53,918 nucleotides of DNA from a bacterium. GTDB taxonomy: Bacteria; Bacillota; Clostridia; Christensenellales; Aristaeellaceae. Location of the stretch: contig SFTH01000019.1 of assembly GCA_004563405.1 (NCBI GenBank), positions 1-53,918 on the forward strand, in the 5' to 3' direction. Shown in pieces: positions 24,505 to 32,662 of the stretch (the stretch's first letter is position 1; every line of letters starts with the position of its first letter). Under the pieces are notes generated by a model that was given only the letters and a program-made list of their open reading frames with translations, made no database searches and was not told where the DNA came from. A program made the translations under genes and the position numbers.

Positions 24505-25473
24505 ATGTTTCGTTACACCATCAATCCCGACAGCGAAATTCCGGTCTACCGCCAGCTGGTGGATCAGATCAACGCGGCAATCCGCAGCGGCGCGCTCAAG
24601 ACCGGCTCCCAGCTGCCCACCGTGCGGGAGATGGCCGCGCAGATGAACCTCTCCTGCGGCACGGTCAAGCGCGTATACGACTGCCTGCGGGAGATGGGCG
24701 ACATTGAAATGACCCGCCGCCGGGGCACCTTTGTCAAATACGTCCGGGAGGACGGCGACAGCCGGAAGGTGCAGGCCATGACGGCCATCGACCGCATGTT
24801 CCGCCAGCTCACCGACCTCAGTTTCTCCCCGGCAGAGATCCAGATCTTTCTGGGGCTGAAGATGCGGGAGTGGGGGCTGCGCTGGTCCGGCATGCGCATC
24901 GCGCTGGTGACCCAGTATACTGAACTCGCGGCGAATCTGGAGCGCCAGCTCGGCCGCATTGGCAACGTGCGCGTCATCGTATGCGGCCTGCGCCAGATGC
25001 GGGAGTACCCGTACAGCATCGACGAGGAATCCGACGTGATTCTCGCTTCTTCCCAGGATGCTTCCCAGCTCCTGCCCATACTTCCCGACCGGACGAAGCT
25101 CATCAAGCTGGCTTTCGGCCCGACGCCGGAGTGCCTCTGCGACATCGCCCGCTTTCCGGGGCGGTTGGGCGTGGCCTGCGAGGACGCGCCCTTCGTGGAG
25201 CTGGTGCGCGGCTACCTGCCGGGGGTGCGGAGGGACGCGCTGGCGGCCTTCTGCACCGGTTCCAGCGAGGATGCGGCAGCCTTCCTCGATTCCGTGGATG
25301 GGATCATACTCCCGGCGGGCTGGACCTGCCCCTTTGCCGACCGGCTGAGGGAGGGCGCGCAGCTCCTGCCCTTCCATTACGCCATCGACGAGGGCTCCAT
25401 GATCTATCTCGAGGAGCGCATCAACCGCATCCGGGACGAGCGTCAGCTCCGACCCGGCGCGCTGCGCTTCTGA
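24505..25473 (+). CDS. GntR-family transcriptional regulator with unusual C-terminal domain
   Basis: A 322-residue protein starting at ATG 24505 behind GGGGAGGGG. The N-terminal winged helix is clear: IPVYRQLVDQINAAIRSGALKTGSQLPTVREMA, then RRGTFV at the wing. The C-terminal ~230 residues do not look like FadR, UTRA or aminotransferase-type sensors. Instead segments such as MRIALVTQYTELAANLERQL, DVILASSQDASQLLP and VDGIILPAGWTCPF suggest alternating strands and helices, possibly a periplasmic-binding-like or response-type fold. It sits between the fermentation operon and the lyase maturation gene, so it probably controls them; the signal is unknown. Confidence 0.85.
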   Translation: MFRYTINPDSEIPVYRQLVDQINAAIRSGALKTGSQLPTVREMAAQMNLSCGTVKRVYDCLREMGDIEMTRRRGTFVKYVREDGDSRKVQAMTAIDRMFRQLTDLSFSPAEIQIFLGLKMREWGLRWSGMRIALVTQYTELAANLERQLGRIGNVRVIVCGLRQMREYPYSIDEESDVILASSQDASQLLPILPDRTKLIKLAFGPTPECLCDIARFPGRLGVACEDAPFVELVRGYLPGVRRDALAAFCTGSSEDAAAFLDSVDGIILPAGWTCPFADRLREGAQLLPFHYAIDEGSMIYLEERINRIRDERQLRPGALRF

Positions 25474-25508
25474 GGCGCGCGAATGAGGGAGAGAGGAGAA
25501 GCTGGACG

Positions 25509-26876
25509 ATGGGAGACGCCATGGAAATCCGAACTGTGGGCGTGGAAGACGTGCTGCGCGCTCGGGACGCGCGCGTGGAGCGCCAGCGGGCGCTGATTTC
25601 GCGACACGGCGCGCCGCTGATTTCGCTCACGATGAACATCGCCGGGGCGGTCAAGCGGGACGCGCTGATTCAGGAGGGCTTTTTTGAGGGCGTGCGCCGG
25701 GTGGAGAAGCAGCTTGCATGGCACGGCGCGACTGTGCTCGAAGCAGTGCGGACGCTGGATTTTACCGGCTGTGAGCAAATCTGGGCGGTGCGTGCAGAGG
25801 CGGCGGAGCTGAAGGTCTGGATGCGCGCCGTCGAAGAAGCGGACGCGCTGGGACGGCTGCTGGATGTGGACGTGATCGGCGCGGACGGCGCAAAGCTGGA
25901 GCGCGGCGCGCCCCGGCGCTGTCTGATCTGCGGCGGCCCGGCGCAGTTCTGCGCCCGTTCCCGGGCCCACAGCGGGGAGGAGCTCTACCACCGTGCCCGG
26001 CAGATTCTGACCGAGTGGCGCGCGGGCGAACGCGCCGCGGCCGTGGCGGAGCGCGCCCAGCGGGCGCTGCTGACCGAAGCGCTGGTCGCGCCCAAGCCCG
26101 CGCTGGTGGATAGGGAGAACAGCGGGGCCCATCGGGACATGGACATCTTCAGCTTTGCGGGCAGCGCTGCCGCGCTGCGGGTCTACTTTGAGGCTTGCGT
26201 GCGCCTGGGCGGCGAAGCGGCGGGCGATGAAGATGCGCCGGAGGATGTGCTGGAGCGGCTGCGCTTCCTGGGCCGCCGGGCGGAGGAGGACATGCTCCGG
26301 GCCACCGGCGGCGCGAATACCCATCGGGGAGCGATCTTTTCCCTGGGCCTGCTCTGCTGGGCGGCGGGAACACCGTGCGCGGACGTGGAGGAGCTCACCG
26401 GGAGGGCCGCCCGGATTGCGGGCGCGGCACTGCGGGAGCTGGAGCGCCTCACGCCGGAGCAGGCGCGCACCGGGGGCGAGTGCCAGTACCTGGAATTTGG
26501 CCTGACGGGCGTTCGGGGAGAGGCGGCTTCGGGCTTCCCCAGCGTGCGGGGATGCGCGCTGCCCGCCCTGCGGGAGGCGCTCGCGAAGGGGATGAATCTG
26601 AACGACGCGTGCCTGCGGGCGCTGCTGGCGCTCATGGCCCGCGTAGACGACAGCAACATTTTGCGCCGCGGGGGCATGGAGTGCCTGCGGCGGGTGCAGG
26701 CGCAGGCCGGGGCGCTGCTGGCGCGGGGATGCGGCGAAGCGGAGCTGCGCGCGCTGGATGCCCGTCTCGTCGTGGAGGGCGTCAGCCCCGGCGGCAGCGC
26801 CGACCTGCTGGCCGTCGCCTGCTTCCTCCACTTTCTGGAAGAAGATCATATTCTCGAAGGAGAAGTTCAACCATGA
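25509..26876 (+). CDS. citXG: Lyase holo-ACP synthase fused to triphosphoribosyl-dephospho-CoA synthase (CitX-CitG)
   Basis: A 455-residue bifunctional maturation protein. The first ~180 residues are CitX, which transfers the phosphoribosyl-dephospho-CoA arm to apo-CitD; LGRLLDVDVIG is its nucleotidyltransferase block. The remaining ~270 residues are CitG, which makes the arm precursor from dephospho-CoA and ATP; VDRENSGAHRDMD and GGANTHRGAIFSLGLL are typical. ATG 25509 has GGAG 10 bases upstream; ATG 25521 is an alternative. The stop overlaps the next gene as ATGA. Its presence shows that the lyase encoded here can be fully activated from this locus. Confidence 0.92.
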   Translation: MGDAMEIRTVGVEDVLRARDARVERQRALISRHGAPLISLTMNIAGAVKRDALIQEGFFEGVRRVEKQLAWHGATVLEAVRTLDFTGCEQIWAVRAEAAELKVWMRAVEEADALGRLLDVDVIGADGAKLERGAPRRCLICGGPAQFCARSRAHSGEELYHRARQILTEWRAGERAAAVAERAQRALLTEALVAPKPALVDRENSGAHRDMDIFSFAGSAAALRVYFEACVRLGGEAAGDEDAPEDVLERLRFLGRRAEEDMLRATGGANTHRGAIFSLGLLCWAAGTPCADVEELTGRAARIAGAALRELERLTPEQARTGGECQYLEFGLTGVRGEAASGFPSVRGCALPALREALAKGMNLNDACLRALLALMARVDDSNILRRGGMECLRRVQAQAGALLARGCGEAELRALDARLVVEGVSPGGSADLLAVACFLHFLEEDHILEGEVQP

Positions 26877-27733
26877 ATCCGACGCTCAAGCTCGTGCTCT
26901 CCATGTTCATCTTCGGCACCATCGGCGTGTTCCGGCGCTTCATTCCGCTACCCTCGTCGCTGGTGGCGCTGTCCCGGGGCGTTACGGGCATGCTCTTTCT
27001 GCTGGCGCTGCTGCGCGCGCGTGGCGGGCGGCTGAACCGGCAGGCCATCCGGCGCAAGCTGCCCACGCTGTGCCTCTCGGGCGCGGCGCTGGGAATCAAC
27101 TGGATCCTGCTGTTTGAGGCCTACAACTATACCAGCGTCGCGACGGCCACGCTGTGCTATTACTTTGCGCCCATGTTCATCCTGCTCAGCGCGCCGCTTG
27201 CGCTGGGAGAGCAGCTCACTGCCCGGAAGTGCGCCTGCGTGGCGGCGGCGCTGCTGGGCATGGTGTGTGTCTCCGGCGTGCTGCGCTCCGGCTTTGCCGG
27301 GCTGCGGGGAATCGCGCTGGGCCTGGGCGCGGCGGTGTTCTATGCCTGCGTTGTGCTGCTGAACAAGCGCCTGGGGGACGTTCCGTCCAACGACCGCACC
27401 ATCGTGCAGCTGGGCGCGTCCGCCGTGGTGCTGCTGCCCTATGTGCTGTGCACGGTGGATTTGTCTACACTGCGCCTTGCACCCTCCACCGCGGGGCTGC
27501 TCCTGCTCGTGGGTGTGCTGCACACCGGCGTAGCGTACGCGCTGTATTTCGGCGCGCTTCGGCAGCTGCGCGCCCAGACGGCGGCCATACTGAGCTACAT
27601 TGACCCGGTGGTCGCCGTGCTGCTCTCGGCGCTTTTGCTCCACGAGCCCATGGATGCGCTCTCCGCGCTGGGCGCGGTGCTGGTGCTGGGGGCCGCCGCC
27701 GTCAGCGAGCTTCCGGAGCGCCGCGCGGGCTGA
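26873..27733 (+). CDS. EamA/DMT-family transporter
   Basis: A 286-residue membrane protein of the drug/metabolite transporter superfamily with about ten hydrophobic helices and two EamA repeats. The first repeat ends near APLALGEQLT; the second ends with the matching ALLLHEPMDALSALGAVLVLGA. Start ATG 26873 overlaps the CitX-CitG stop, with AAGGAG upstream, so it belongs to that transcription unit. Its substrate is unknown; given its company it might export or import an acid or amino acid of the methylaspartate pathway, which is inference only. Confidence 0.88.
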   Translation: MNPTLKLVLSMFIFGTIGVFRRFIPLPSSLVALSRGVTGMLFLLALLRARGGRLNRQAIRRKLPTLCLSGAALGINWILLFEAYNYTSVATATLCYYFAPMFILLSAPLALGEQLTARKCACVAAALLGMVCVSGVLRSGFAGLRGIALGLGAAVFYACVVLLNKRLGDVPSNDRTIVQLGASAVVLLPYVLCTVDLSTLRLAPSTAGLLLLVGVLHTGVAYALYFGALRQLRAQTAAILSYIDPVVAVLLSALLLHEPMDALSALGAVLVLGAAAVSELPERRAG

Positions 27734-27790
27734 ATTGTGAATGTCTCCGGACGGGCGGCGAAGGGCGTCCGCCCGATTCCAACCGGACAG

Positions 27791-27823
27791 AGGCTGCGAC
27801 ACGACAGGTGCCGCGGCCTTTTT
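27791..27823 (+). terminator. Terminator after the EamA transporter gene
   Basis: AGGCTGCGACA (27791-27801) pairs with TGCCGCGGCCT (27809-27819) with one mismatch and one wobble, followed by TTTTT. The remaining ~130 bases up to the next promoter are GC-rich and show no gene. Confidence 0.7.
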
Positions 27824-27950
27824 GCATCCGTACGGCTGTGACGGACGGCGTTCGGGCCGGGAGGTGCGCGTCAGGGAGCGAAGCTGCGTTCGGTGACGCG
27901 GTGCCCTGCGCGCCTGCGCTCGCTTCCTTTGAAAAATCTGACGAAGGCAC

Positions 27951-27979
27951 TTGACAAGTCTCAAAAATGAGAATATTAT
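27951..27979 (+). promoter_or_regulatory. Promoter with embedded palindromic operator for the HTH-ABC exporter operon
   Basis: A perfect -35 TTGACA (27951-27956) and TATTAT (27974-27979) are 17 bases apart. The spacer contains TCTCA-AAAA-TGAGA (27959-27972), perfect 5-bp arms, and the -10 overlaps a second near-palindrome, TGAGAATATTATCA (27968-27981). The downstream HTH protein is the likely ligand. Confidence 0.8.
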
Positions 27980-28008
27980 CATAAACGAGAATGATTGTGG
28001 AGGGAAAC

Positions 28009-28539
28009 ATGGACAGGGAGTTTGCAGAGATCGTCCTCAACCCCGTGCGGCAGAGAATTGTGCAGTATCTGTTGATCAACGGCCGTGGCACGGTCGCGGA
28101 AATCGGGCGCGTGCTGAGCGACGTGCCCCGGGCGAGCCTGTACCGGCATGTGAATCTGCTGCTGGAGGCGGGCTGCATACAGGTGGCGGAAGAGCGGGCG
28201 GTGCGCGGCGCGGTGGAGCGCACCTACGCGCTGGTGGAAAAACCCATGGGCGACCCCGGGCCAGAGGACATCGCCCGGCTGATGCAGGGCATGATTGCGC
28301 GGCTCCAGCTGTCCTTTGCCCGCTATTTCGCGCGGCCGGATGCGGATCCGGCGCGGGATGGGCTGGGTCTCTCCTCGTCGGTGCTGATGCTGACGGACGA
28401 GGAGCTCAGGGAGCTGCTGGGGCGCATCGGCGCGGTGTACAACGATTACATTCAGAACGGCCCCGGCGAGGGGCGCAGGCCGCGCAACATATTTTGGATC
28501 ATTGCCCCGGAGGACGGGGAGGAGGAAGGAAAATGCTGA
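28009..28539 (+). CDS. ArsR-like winged-helix transcriptional regulator
   Basis: A 176-residue regulator with an N-terminal winged helix: LNPVRQRIVQYLLINGRGTV, then DVPRASLYRHVNLLLEAGCI as the recognition helix, then a wing containing AVRGAVERTYAL. The C-terminal ~100 residues are helical and may dimerise or sense a ligand. ATG 28009 lies 6 bases after GGAGGG. It overlaps the ABC ATPase gene by 7 bases and probably represses its own operon through the palindrome in the promoter. The inducer is unknown. Confidence 0.88.
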   Translation: MDREFAEIVLNPVRQRIVQYLLINGRGTVAEIGRVLSDVPRASLYRHVNLLLEAGCIQVAEERAVRGAVERTYALVEKPMGDPGPEDIARLMQGMIARLQLSFARYFARPDADPARDGLGLSSSVLMLTDEELRELLGRIGAVYNDYIQNGPGEGRRPRNIFWIIAPEDGEEEGKC

Positions 28540-29255
28540 GAATTGAGCATCTGAGCAAAACCTATCGCGGCGGAAAGCGGGCCGTGAACGATCTGAGCCT
28601 GCACGTCGCGCCGGGGGACATCTATGGCTTCATCGGGCACAACGGCGCGGGAAAGACCACGACGCTGAAGTGCGTTTCGGGAATCCTCGACTTCGATGCG
28701 GGGGAGATTCGCGTGGACGGCTGCTGTGTGCGTCGGGAGCCGCTGGAGAGCAAGCGGCGGATGGCCTATGTGCCGGACAATCCCGATCTCTACGAGTATC
28801 TCACCGGCATACAGTATCTGAACTTCGTCGCGGACGTCTATGCGGTGGACGGCGGCGCGCGCACGGAGGCCTTTCGGCGCTACGGCGATCTCTTTGAGCT
28901 GAGCGGGGCGCTGGGCGACCTGATCTCCGGCTACTCCCACGGCATGAAGCAGAAGCTGGCGCTGATTGCAGCGCTTTCCCACAGCCCGAAGCTGCTGGTG
29001 CTGGACGAGCCCTTCGTCGGCCTCGATCCCAAGGCGGCGCTGATGCTCAAAAAGGTCATGCGGGAGCTCTGCGACCGCGGCGGCGCGGTCTTCTTCTCCA
29101 CCCATGTGCTGGATGTGGCGGAGAAGCTGTGCAACAAGGTGGCCATCATCAAGGATGGCGCGCTGGTGACCGCCGGAGAGACCGCTGCGCTCACGAGGGA
29201 CGAATCCCTCGAGGCGCTGTTTATGGAGGTGGTGGAGCATGCTCCGGCAGATTGA
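28533..29255 (+). CDS. ABC transporter ATP-binding protein (exporter type)
   Basis: A 240-residue single-domain ATPase. Walker A is GHNGAGKTT (about residues 37-45), the Q-loop is near YVPDNPDLY, the signature YSHGMKQKLALIAAL is of the CcmA/DrrA kind, Walker B is LLVLDEPFVGLD, and the switch His is in FFSTHVLD. Start ATG 28533 has AGGAGGAAGG upstream and overlaps the regulator stop. It overlaps the permease gene by 17 bases. Export or membrane stress defence is a likely role; the substrate is unknown. Confidence 0.92.
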   Translation: MLRIEHLSKTYRGGKRAVNDLSLHVAPGDIYGFIGHNGAGKTTTLKCVSGILDFDAGEIRVDGCCVRREPLESKRRMAYVPDNPDLYEYLTGIQYLNFVADVYAVDGGARTEAFRRYGDLFELSGALGDLISGYSHGMKQKLALIAALSHSPKLLVLDEPFVGLDPKAALMLKKVMRELCDRGGAVFFSTHVLDVAEKLCNKVAIIKDGALVTAGETAALTRDESLEALFMEVVEHAPAD

Positions 29256-30822
29256 ACTGCTGACGAAGCTTCAGCTCATCAACCTCTTTGGCCTGAATGA
29301 GGCGCGGCACGCGCCCGACCGCCGCAGGCGGCGGGGACTGGCGGCCATGGCCGCGCTGTTTGTGCTGCTGGCGCTGATGTTCTGCGCCTATGTGGGCCTG
29401 GCCTGCTACGGCCTTGCGCGCATCGGACTCGGGAAATTTGCGCCGCTGCTGCTGGCGCTGGTGGTCTCGCTGGTCATACTGGTGTTTACGACGCTGCGTG
29501 CGGGCGGCGTGCTGTTCGATCTGAGCAGCTACGAGCGGCTCAGCTCCATGCCGCTGCGCCCCACGGCGATCGTCGTGAGCCGCTTTCTGACGATGTACAT
29601 CTTCGATGCGGCGCTGGCGCTGGGCGCGCTGCTGCCGGGAACCGTCGTGTGCGGCGCGATGCTGCATCCATCGGCCTCCTACTACCCGATGATGCTGCTG
29701 GGGGCGCTGGTGCTGCCGCTGATTCCGATGACGGTTGCGATGCTGCTGGGAGCGGCGGTTTACGCCCTCTCCGCGCGGATGCGCCACAAGAACCTGGCGG
29801 TGATCGTGCTCTCCATGGCGCTGCTGCTGGCGCTGATGGGCGGCAGCTTCCTGCTGAAGGGCAGCGAGATGGATGTGCTGCGCTTTGCCGGACTGCTCAG
29901 CGGACTCTTCGACCGCCTCGCGGCGATCTATCCTCCGGCGGCCTGGTTTGCCCGAAGCGTCAACGCTGGAAATCCCGGCCTTTACGCGCTGCTGGTCGCG
30001 GCTTCCGCGGCGTTCTTTGCGCTGGCCGCGTGGTTGATCGGGCGGAATTTCAGCTCCGTATGCAGCCTGCTGAACGCCCGCGCCGCCCGGGGGGACTTTC
30101 ATATGGCGGCCCAGAGGCGGCGCAGCCCGGGTGCGGCCCTCTTCAGCCGGGAGATGAGGCGCTACTTTGCCTCGCCCACCTATGTGATGAACACGCTGAC
30201 GGGCGCGCTGATGGCGCTGGTGCTCAGCGCCGCCGTGTGGATCCTCGGGGCGCGGAACCTGGCGGCGGAGATGCTGCTCTCCATGGAACAGGTGCGCCGC
30301 TTTGTGCCGCTGGTGCTGGCGATGATGTTCCTGATTTCTCCCAGTACCTGCTGCTCCATCTCCATGGAGGGACGGCAGTTCTGGCTGGTTCGCAGCCTGC
30401 CGGTTCCACAGGAGAAGGTCTACGGCGCAAAGCTCGGGGTTAACCTCGCGCTGACGCTGCCCTGCTGGCTGCTGTGCGAGGGCATGCTGCTGGCCGCGCT
30501 GCGTCCCCGGGGCCTGGAGGCGGCGGCGATGGTGCTGCTGCCCCTGGGCTACATCCTCTATGGCGGCGTGCTTGGGCTGTGGATCAACATCAGGGCCCCC
30601 ATGCTGAACTGGGAGAGCGACCGCCAGCCCGTGAAGCAGAGCCGCGCGGTGCTGTATTCGATGCTGGCGGGCTTCGGAAGCGTGCTGATTCCCGGCGCGG
30701 CGCTCTGGCTGCTTCCCGGCCTTGCGGAGGCGATCTGCACCCTGGTCTTTGCGCTCTGCGTGGGCGCCGCGCTGCTCTTCTGGCGGCTTTGCCGGCAGGT
30801 TCCGCTCCGCGAGATTGGCTGA
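29239..30822 (+). CDS. ABC exporter membrane subunit
   Basis: A 527-residue membrane protein with an N-terminal amphipathic segment, an Arg-rich loop (residues 28-33) and roughly 12 hydrophobic helices in two groups separated by a hydrophilic stretch around residues 270-300. Such length and layout fit the large ABC-2-like permeases that pair with a single ATPase. The STCCSISMEGRQFWLVRSLPV block resembles a region commonly seen in these permeases. The start overlaps the ATPase gene, so the two proteins are made together. Confidence 0.85.
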   Translation: MLRQIELLTKLQLINLFGLNEARHAPDRRRRRGLAAMAALFVLLALMFCAYVGLACYGLARIGLGKFAPLLLALVVSLVILVFTTLRAGGVLFDLSSYERLSSMPLRPTAIVVSRFLTMYIFDAALALGALLPGTVVCGAMLHPSASYYPMMLLGALVLPLIPMTVAMLLGAAVYALSARMRHKNLAVIVLSMALLLALMGGSFLLKGSEMDVLRFAGLLSGLFDRLAAIYPPAAWFARSVNAGNPGLYALLVAASAAFFALAAWLIGRNFSSVCSLLNARAARGDFHMAAQRRRSPGAALFSREMRRYFASPTYVMNTLTGALMALVLSAAVWILGARNLAAEMLLSMEQVRRFVPLVLAMMFLISPSTCCSISMEGRQFWLVRSLPVPQEKVYGAKLGVNLALTLPCWLLCEGMLLAALRPRGLEAAAMVLLPLGYILYGGVLGLWINIRAPMLNWESDRQPVKQSRAVLYSMLAGFGSVLIPGAALWLLPGLAEAICTLVFALCVGAALLFWRLCRQVPLREIG

Positions 30823-30878
30823 TGTCGGGCAGTTGTGTGTAGTTTTATTGAGGATGTGTAAATTTCATTTAAAACTGT

Positions 30879-30906
30879 TTGCTTGCACTTGTATTTGTTG
30901 TATAAT
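30879..30906 (+). promoter_or_regulatory. Promoter of metV-metF
   Basis: TTGCTT (30879-30884) and TATAAT (30901-30906) with a 16-base spacer, in an AT-rich 170-base gap. The leader between this and metV is about 80 bases. Confidence 0.7.
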
Positions 30907-30992
30907 ATTATCATACGCGGGATTTGGCGCTCGCCATCCAGGAGGCGGGAGCGGAGCAAATCCCCCATAGAAGCGTAAGGAGGTTAACCAGC

Positions 30993-31634
30993 GTGATTGT
31001 ATCGAAGAGAAAGCCCGTTGAAGAAGTGCTGGCCATGCTCGAAGGCGTGAAGAAGGTCGCGATTGTCGGCTGCCACGAGTGTGCGCTGGCCTGCAAGGTT
31101 GGCGGCGACGACGAGGTTGCCGAGTGGAAGCAGCTGCTGGAGTCCAAGGGCTATGAGGTCACCGCGACCGCGATGCCCACGGAGAGCTGTCTGAATTTCC
31201 ACGTCCGCAAGGCGGCCAAGGAGCTGCTGAAGGGCCAGCCCGAGGCGATTCTGTCCCTGGCCTGCGGTTCCGGCGTGCAGACCGTCGCACAGAATGTGAA
31301 GAACATTCCGGTCTATCCCGGCAGCAACACCATGTTCATCGGCCAGGTTGAGCGCGTCGGCCATTTCAACGAGATGTGCCGCATGTGCGGCGACTGCGTG
31401 CTTGGCCAGACCGGCGCGATCTGCCCCGTCACCAAGTGCGCCAAGTCCCTGGTCAACGGCCCCTGCGGCGGCGCGAAGAACGGAAAGTGCGAAGTGAACC
31501 CCGAGAACGACTGCGCATGGATCATGATCTACAACAAGCTCAATGCCATGGGCCAGCTGGACAAGCTGACTGTGGACATCGAGGACAAGGATTATGATGG
31601 CAAGAGCTGGCCGCGCAGCGTCGAAGTGAAGTAA
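30993..31634 (+). CDS. metV: MetV, zinc-binding partner of methylenetetrahydrofolate reductase
   Basis: A 213-residue protein of the MTHFR C-terminal family. I chose GTG 30993 with a perfect AAGGAGG nine bases upstream; the open frame before it lies in the 5' leader. Cys-rich blocks dominate: GCHECALACKVGG near residue 26, SLACGSG, and CRMCGDCVLGQTGAICP followed by CAKSLVNGPCGG. In acetogens MetV forms a complex with MetF and links it to iron-sulfur or flavin electron carriers. The role here is inferred from motifs and adjacency to metF 16 bases downstream. Confidence 0.9.
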   Translation: MIVSKRKPVEEVLAMLEGVKKVAIVGCHECALACKVGGDDEVAEWKQLLESKGYEVTATAMPTESCLNFHVRKAAKELLKGQPEAILSLACGSGVQTVAQNVKNIPVYPGSNTMFIGQVERVGHFNEMCRMCGDCVLGQTGAICPVTKCAKSLVNGPCGGAKNGKCEVNPENDCAWIMIYNKLNAMGQLDKLTVDIEDKDYDGKSWPRSVEVK

Positions 31635-31650
31635 GAAGGAGGGCGAAGCA

Positions 31651-32571
31651 ATGAGCGTACTGGAGCAGGCCCTGGAAAATGGCGTATTTGGAATCACCGC
31701 TGAAATGGCTCCGCCGAAGGGCTACGATTTTACCGAGGAAATGAAGACCGCTGAGTGCCTGAAGGGCATTGTGCACGGCGTGAACGTGACGGACATGCAG
31801 TCCGCATCCCTGAAGGCCTCCTCCCTGGGCTTCTGCATCGCGCTGAAGCAGCACGGCCTGGAGCCCATCATTCAGATGACCGGCCGCGACCGCTCCCGCA
31901 TGGCGATCATGGGCGACATGCTCTCTGCGGCGGCGTTCGGCATCGACACCATGCTGGCCCTGACCGGCGACCACACCACCGTGGGCGACTGCAAGGCCTC
32001 CAAGCCCGTGTTCGATCTGGATTCCGTGGGCATCCTGAAGATGCTCTCCAGGATGGAAGCCACCGGCAAGGACTGCGGCGGAAACGATCTGATCTCCACG
32101 CCCCACTTCTACAAGGGCGCGGCGGTGACTCCCGTGTACGAGCCGCTGTTCCTGCAGATCAACAAGCTGAAGAAGAAGGTGGACGCGGGCGCGAAGTATG
32201 TCCAGACCCAGGGCATCTTCACCATCGAGGCGCTGGAAACCTTCATGAACGAGGTTGCAAAGGCGAACATCAAGGTGCACGTCATGGCCGGCATCATTCC
32301 GCTGAAGGCGGCAGGCATGGCAAAGTACATGAATGAGAACGTGCCGGGCATCGCGGTGCCGCAGGACCAGATTGACCGGCTGGCGGCGGCGGCGGCCGAG
32401 GGCAAGGAGAAGGGCGTGAAGGGCCTTCCCGCCCAGGCGGGCATCGAGATGGCGGCGAATCTTTGCCGCGAGATCAAGGAGCGCAAGCTCTGCGACGGCA
32501 TCCATCTGATGACCATCGGCGCAGAGGCGAAGATCCCGACCATCCTGGAGAAGGCCGGCATCGCCATCTGA
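31651..32571 (+). CDS. metF: Methylenetetrahydrofolate reductase
   Basis: A 306-residue FAD-dependent TIM barrel that reduces methylene-THF to methyl-THF, used for methionine synthesis or the methyl branch of the Wood-Ljungdahl pathway. Recognisable blocks: ITAEMAPPKG with the catalytic Glu, GVNVTDMQSAS, PIIQMTGRDRSR, LALTGDH, and KYVQTQGIF. ATG 31651 follows AAGGAGGG. It pairs with MetV upstream and ends at a strong terminator. No other one-carbon genes are in view. Confidence 0.95.
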   Translation: MSVLEQALENGVFGITAEMAPPKGYDFTEEMKTAECLKGIVHGVNVTDMQSASLKASSLGFCIALKQHGLEPIIQMTGRDRSRMAIMGDMLSAAAFGIDTMLALTGDHTTVGDCKASKPVFDLDSVGILKMLSRMEATGKDCGGNDLISTPHFYKGAAVTPVYEPLFLQINKLKKKVDAGAKYVQTQGIFTIEALETFMNEVAKANIKVHVMAGIIPLKAAGMAKYMNENVPGIAVPQDQIDRLAAAAAEGKEKGVKGLPAQAGIEMAANLCREIKERKLCDGIHLMTIGAEAKIPTILEKAGIAI

Positions 32572-32583
32572 CGGTTCCCAATT

Positions 32584-32613
32584 GCGGCGGGGCGGACTTC
32601 CCCGCCGCTTTTG
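32584..32613 (+). terminator. Terminator of metV-metF
   Basis: GCGGCGGGG (32584-32592) pairs perfectly with CCCCGCCGC (32600-32608), loop of 7 bases, followed by TTTTG. Confidence 0.88.
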
Positions 32614-32662
32614 TATTTGTGCGAAGGGCGTGCGCGGCGCGCCCGCGACGGGAGGGAATAAA

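Noticed and set aside
20460..26876. Citrate fermentation operon
   Set aside because: There is no citrate carrier or oxaloacetate decarboxylase, and the genes are divergent from glutamate mutase and methylaspartate lyase; the citramalate reading fits better.
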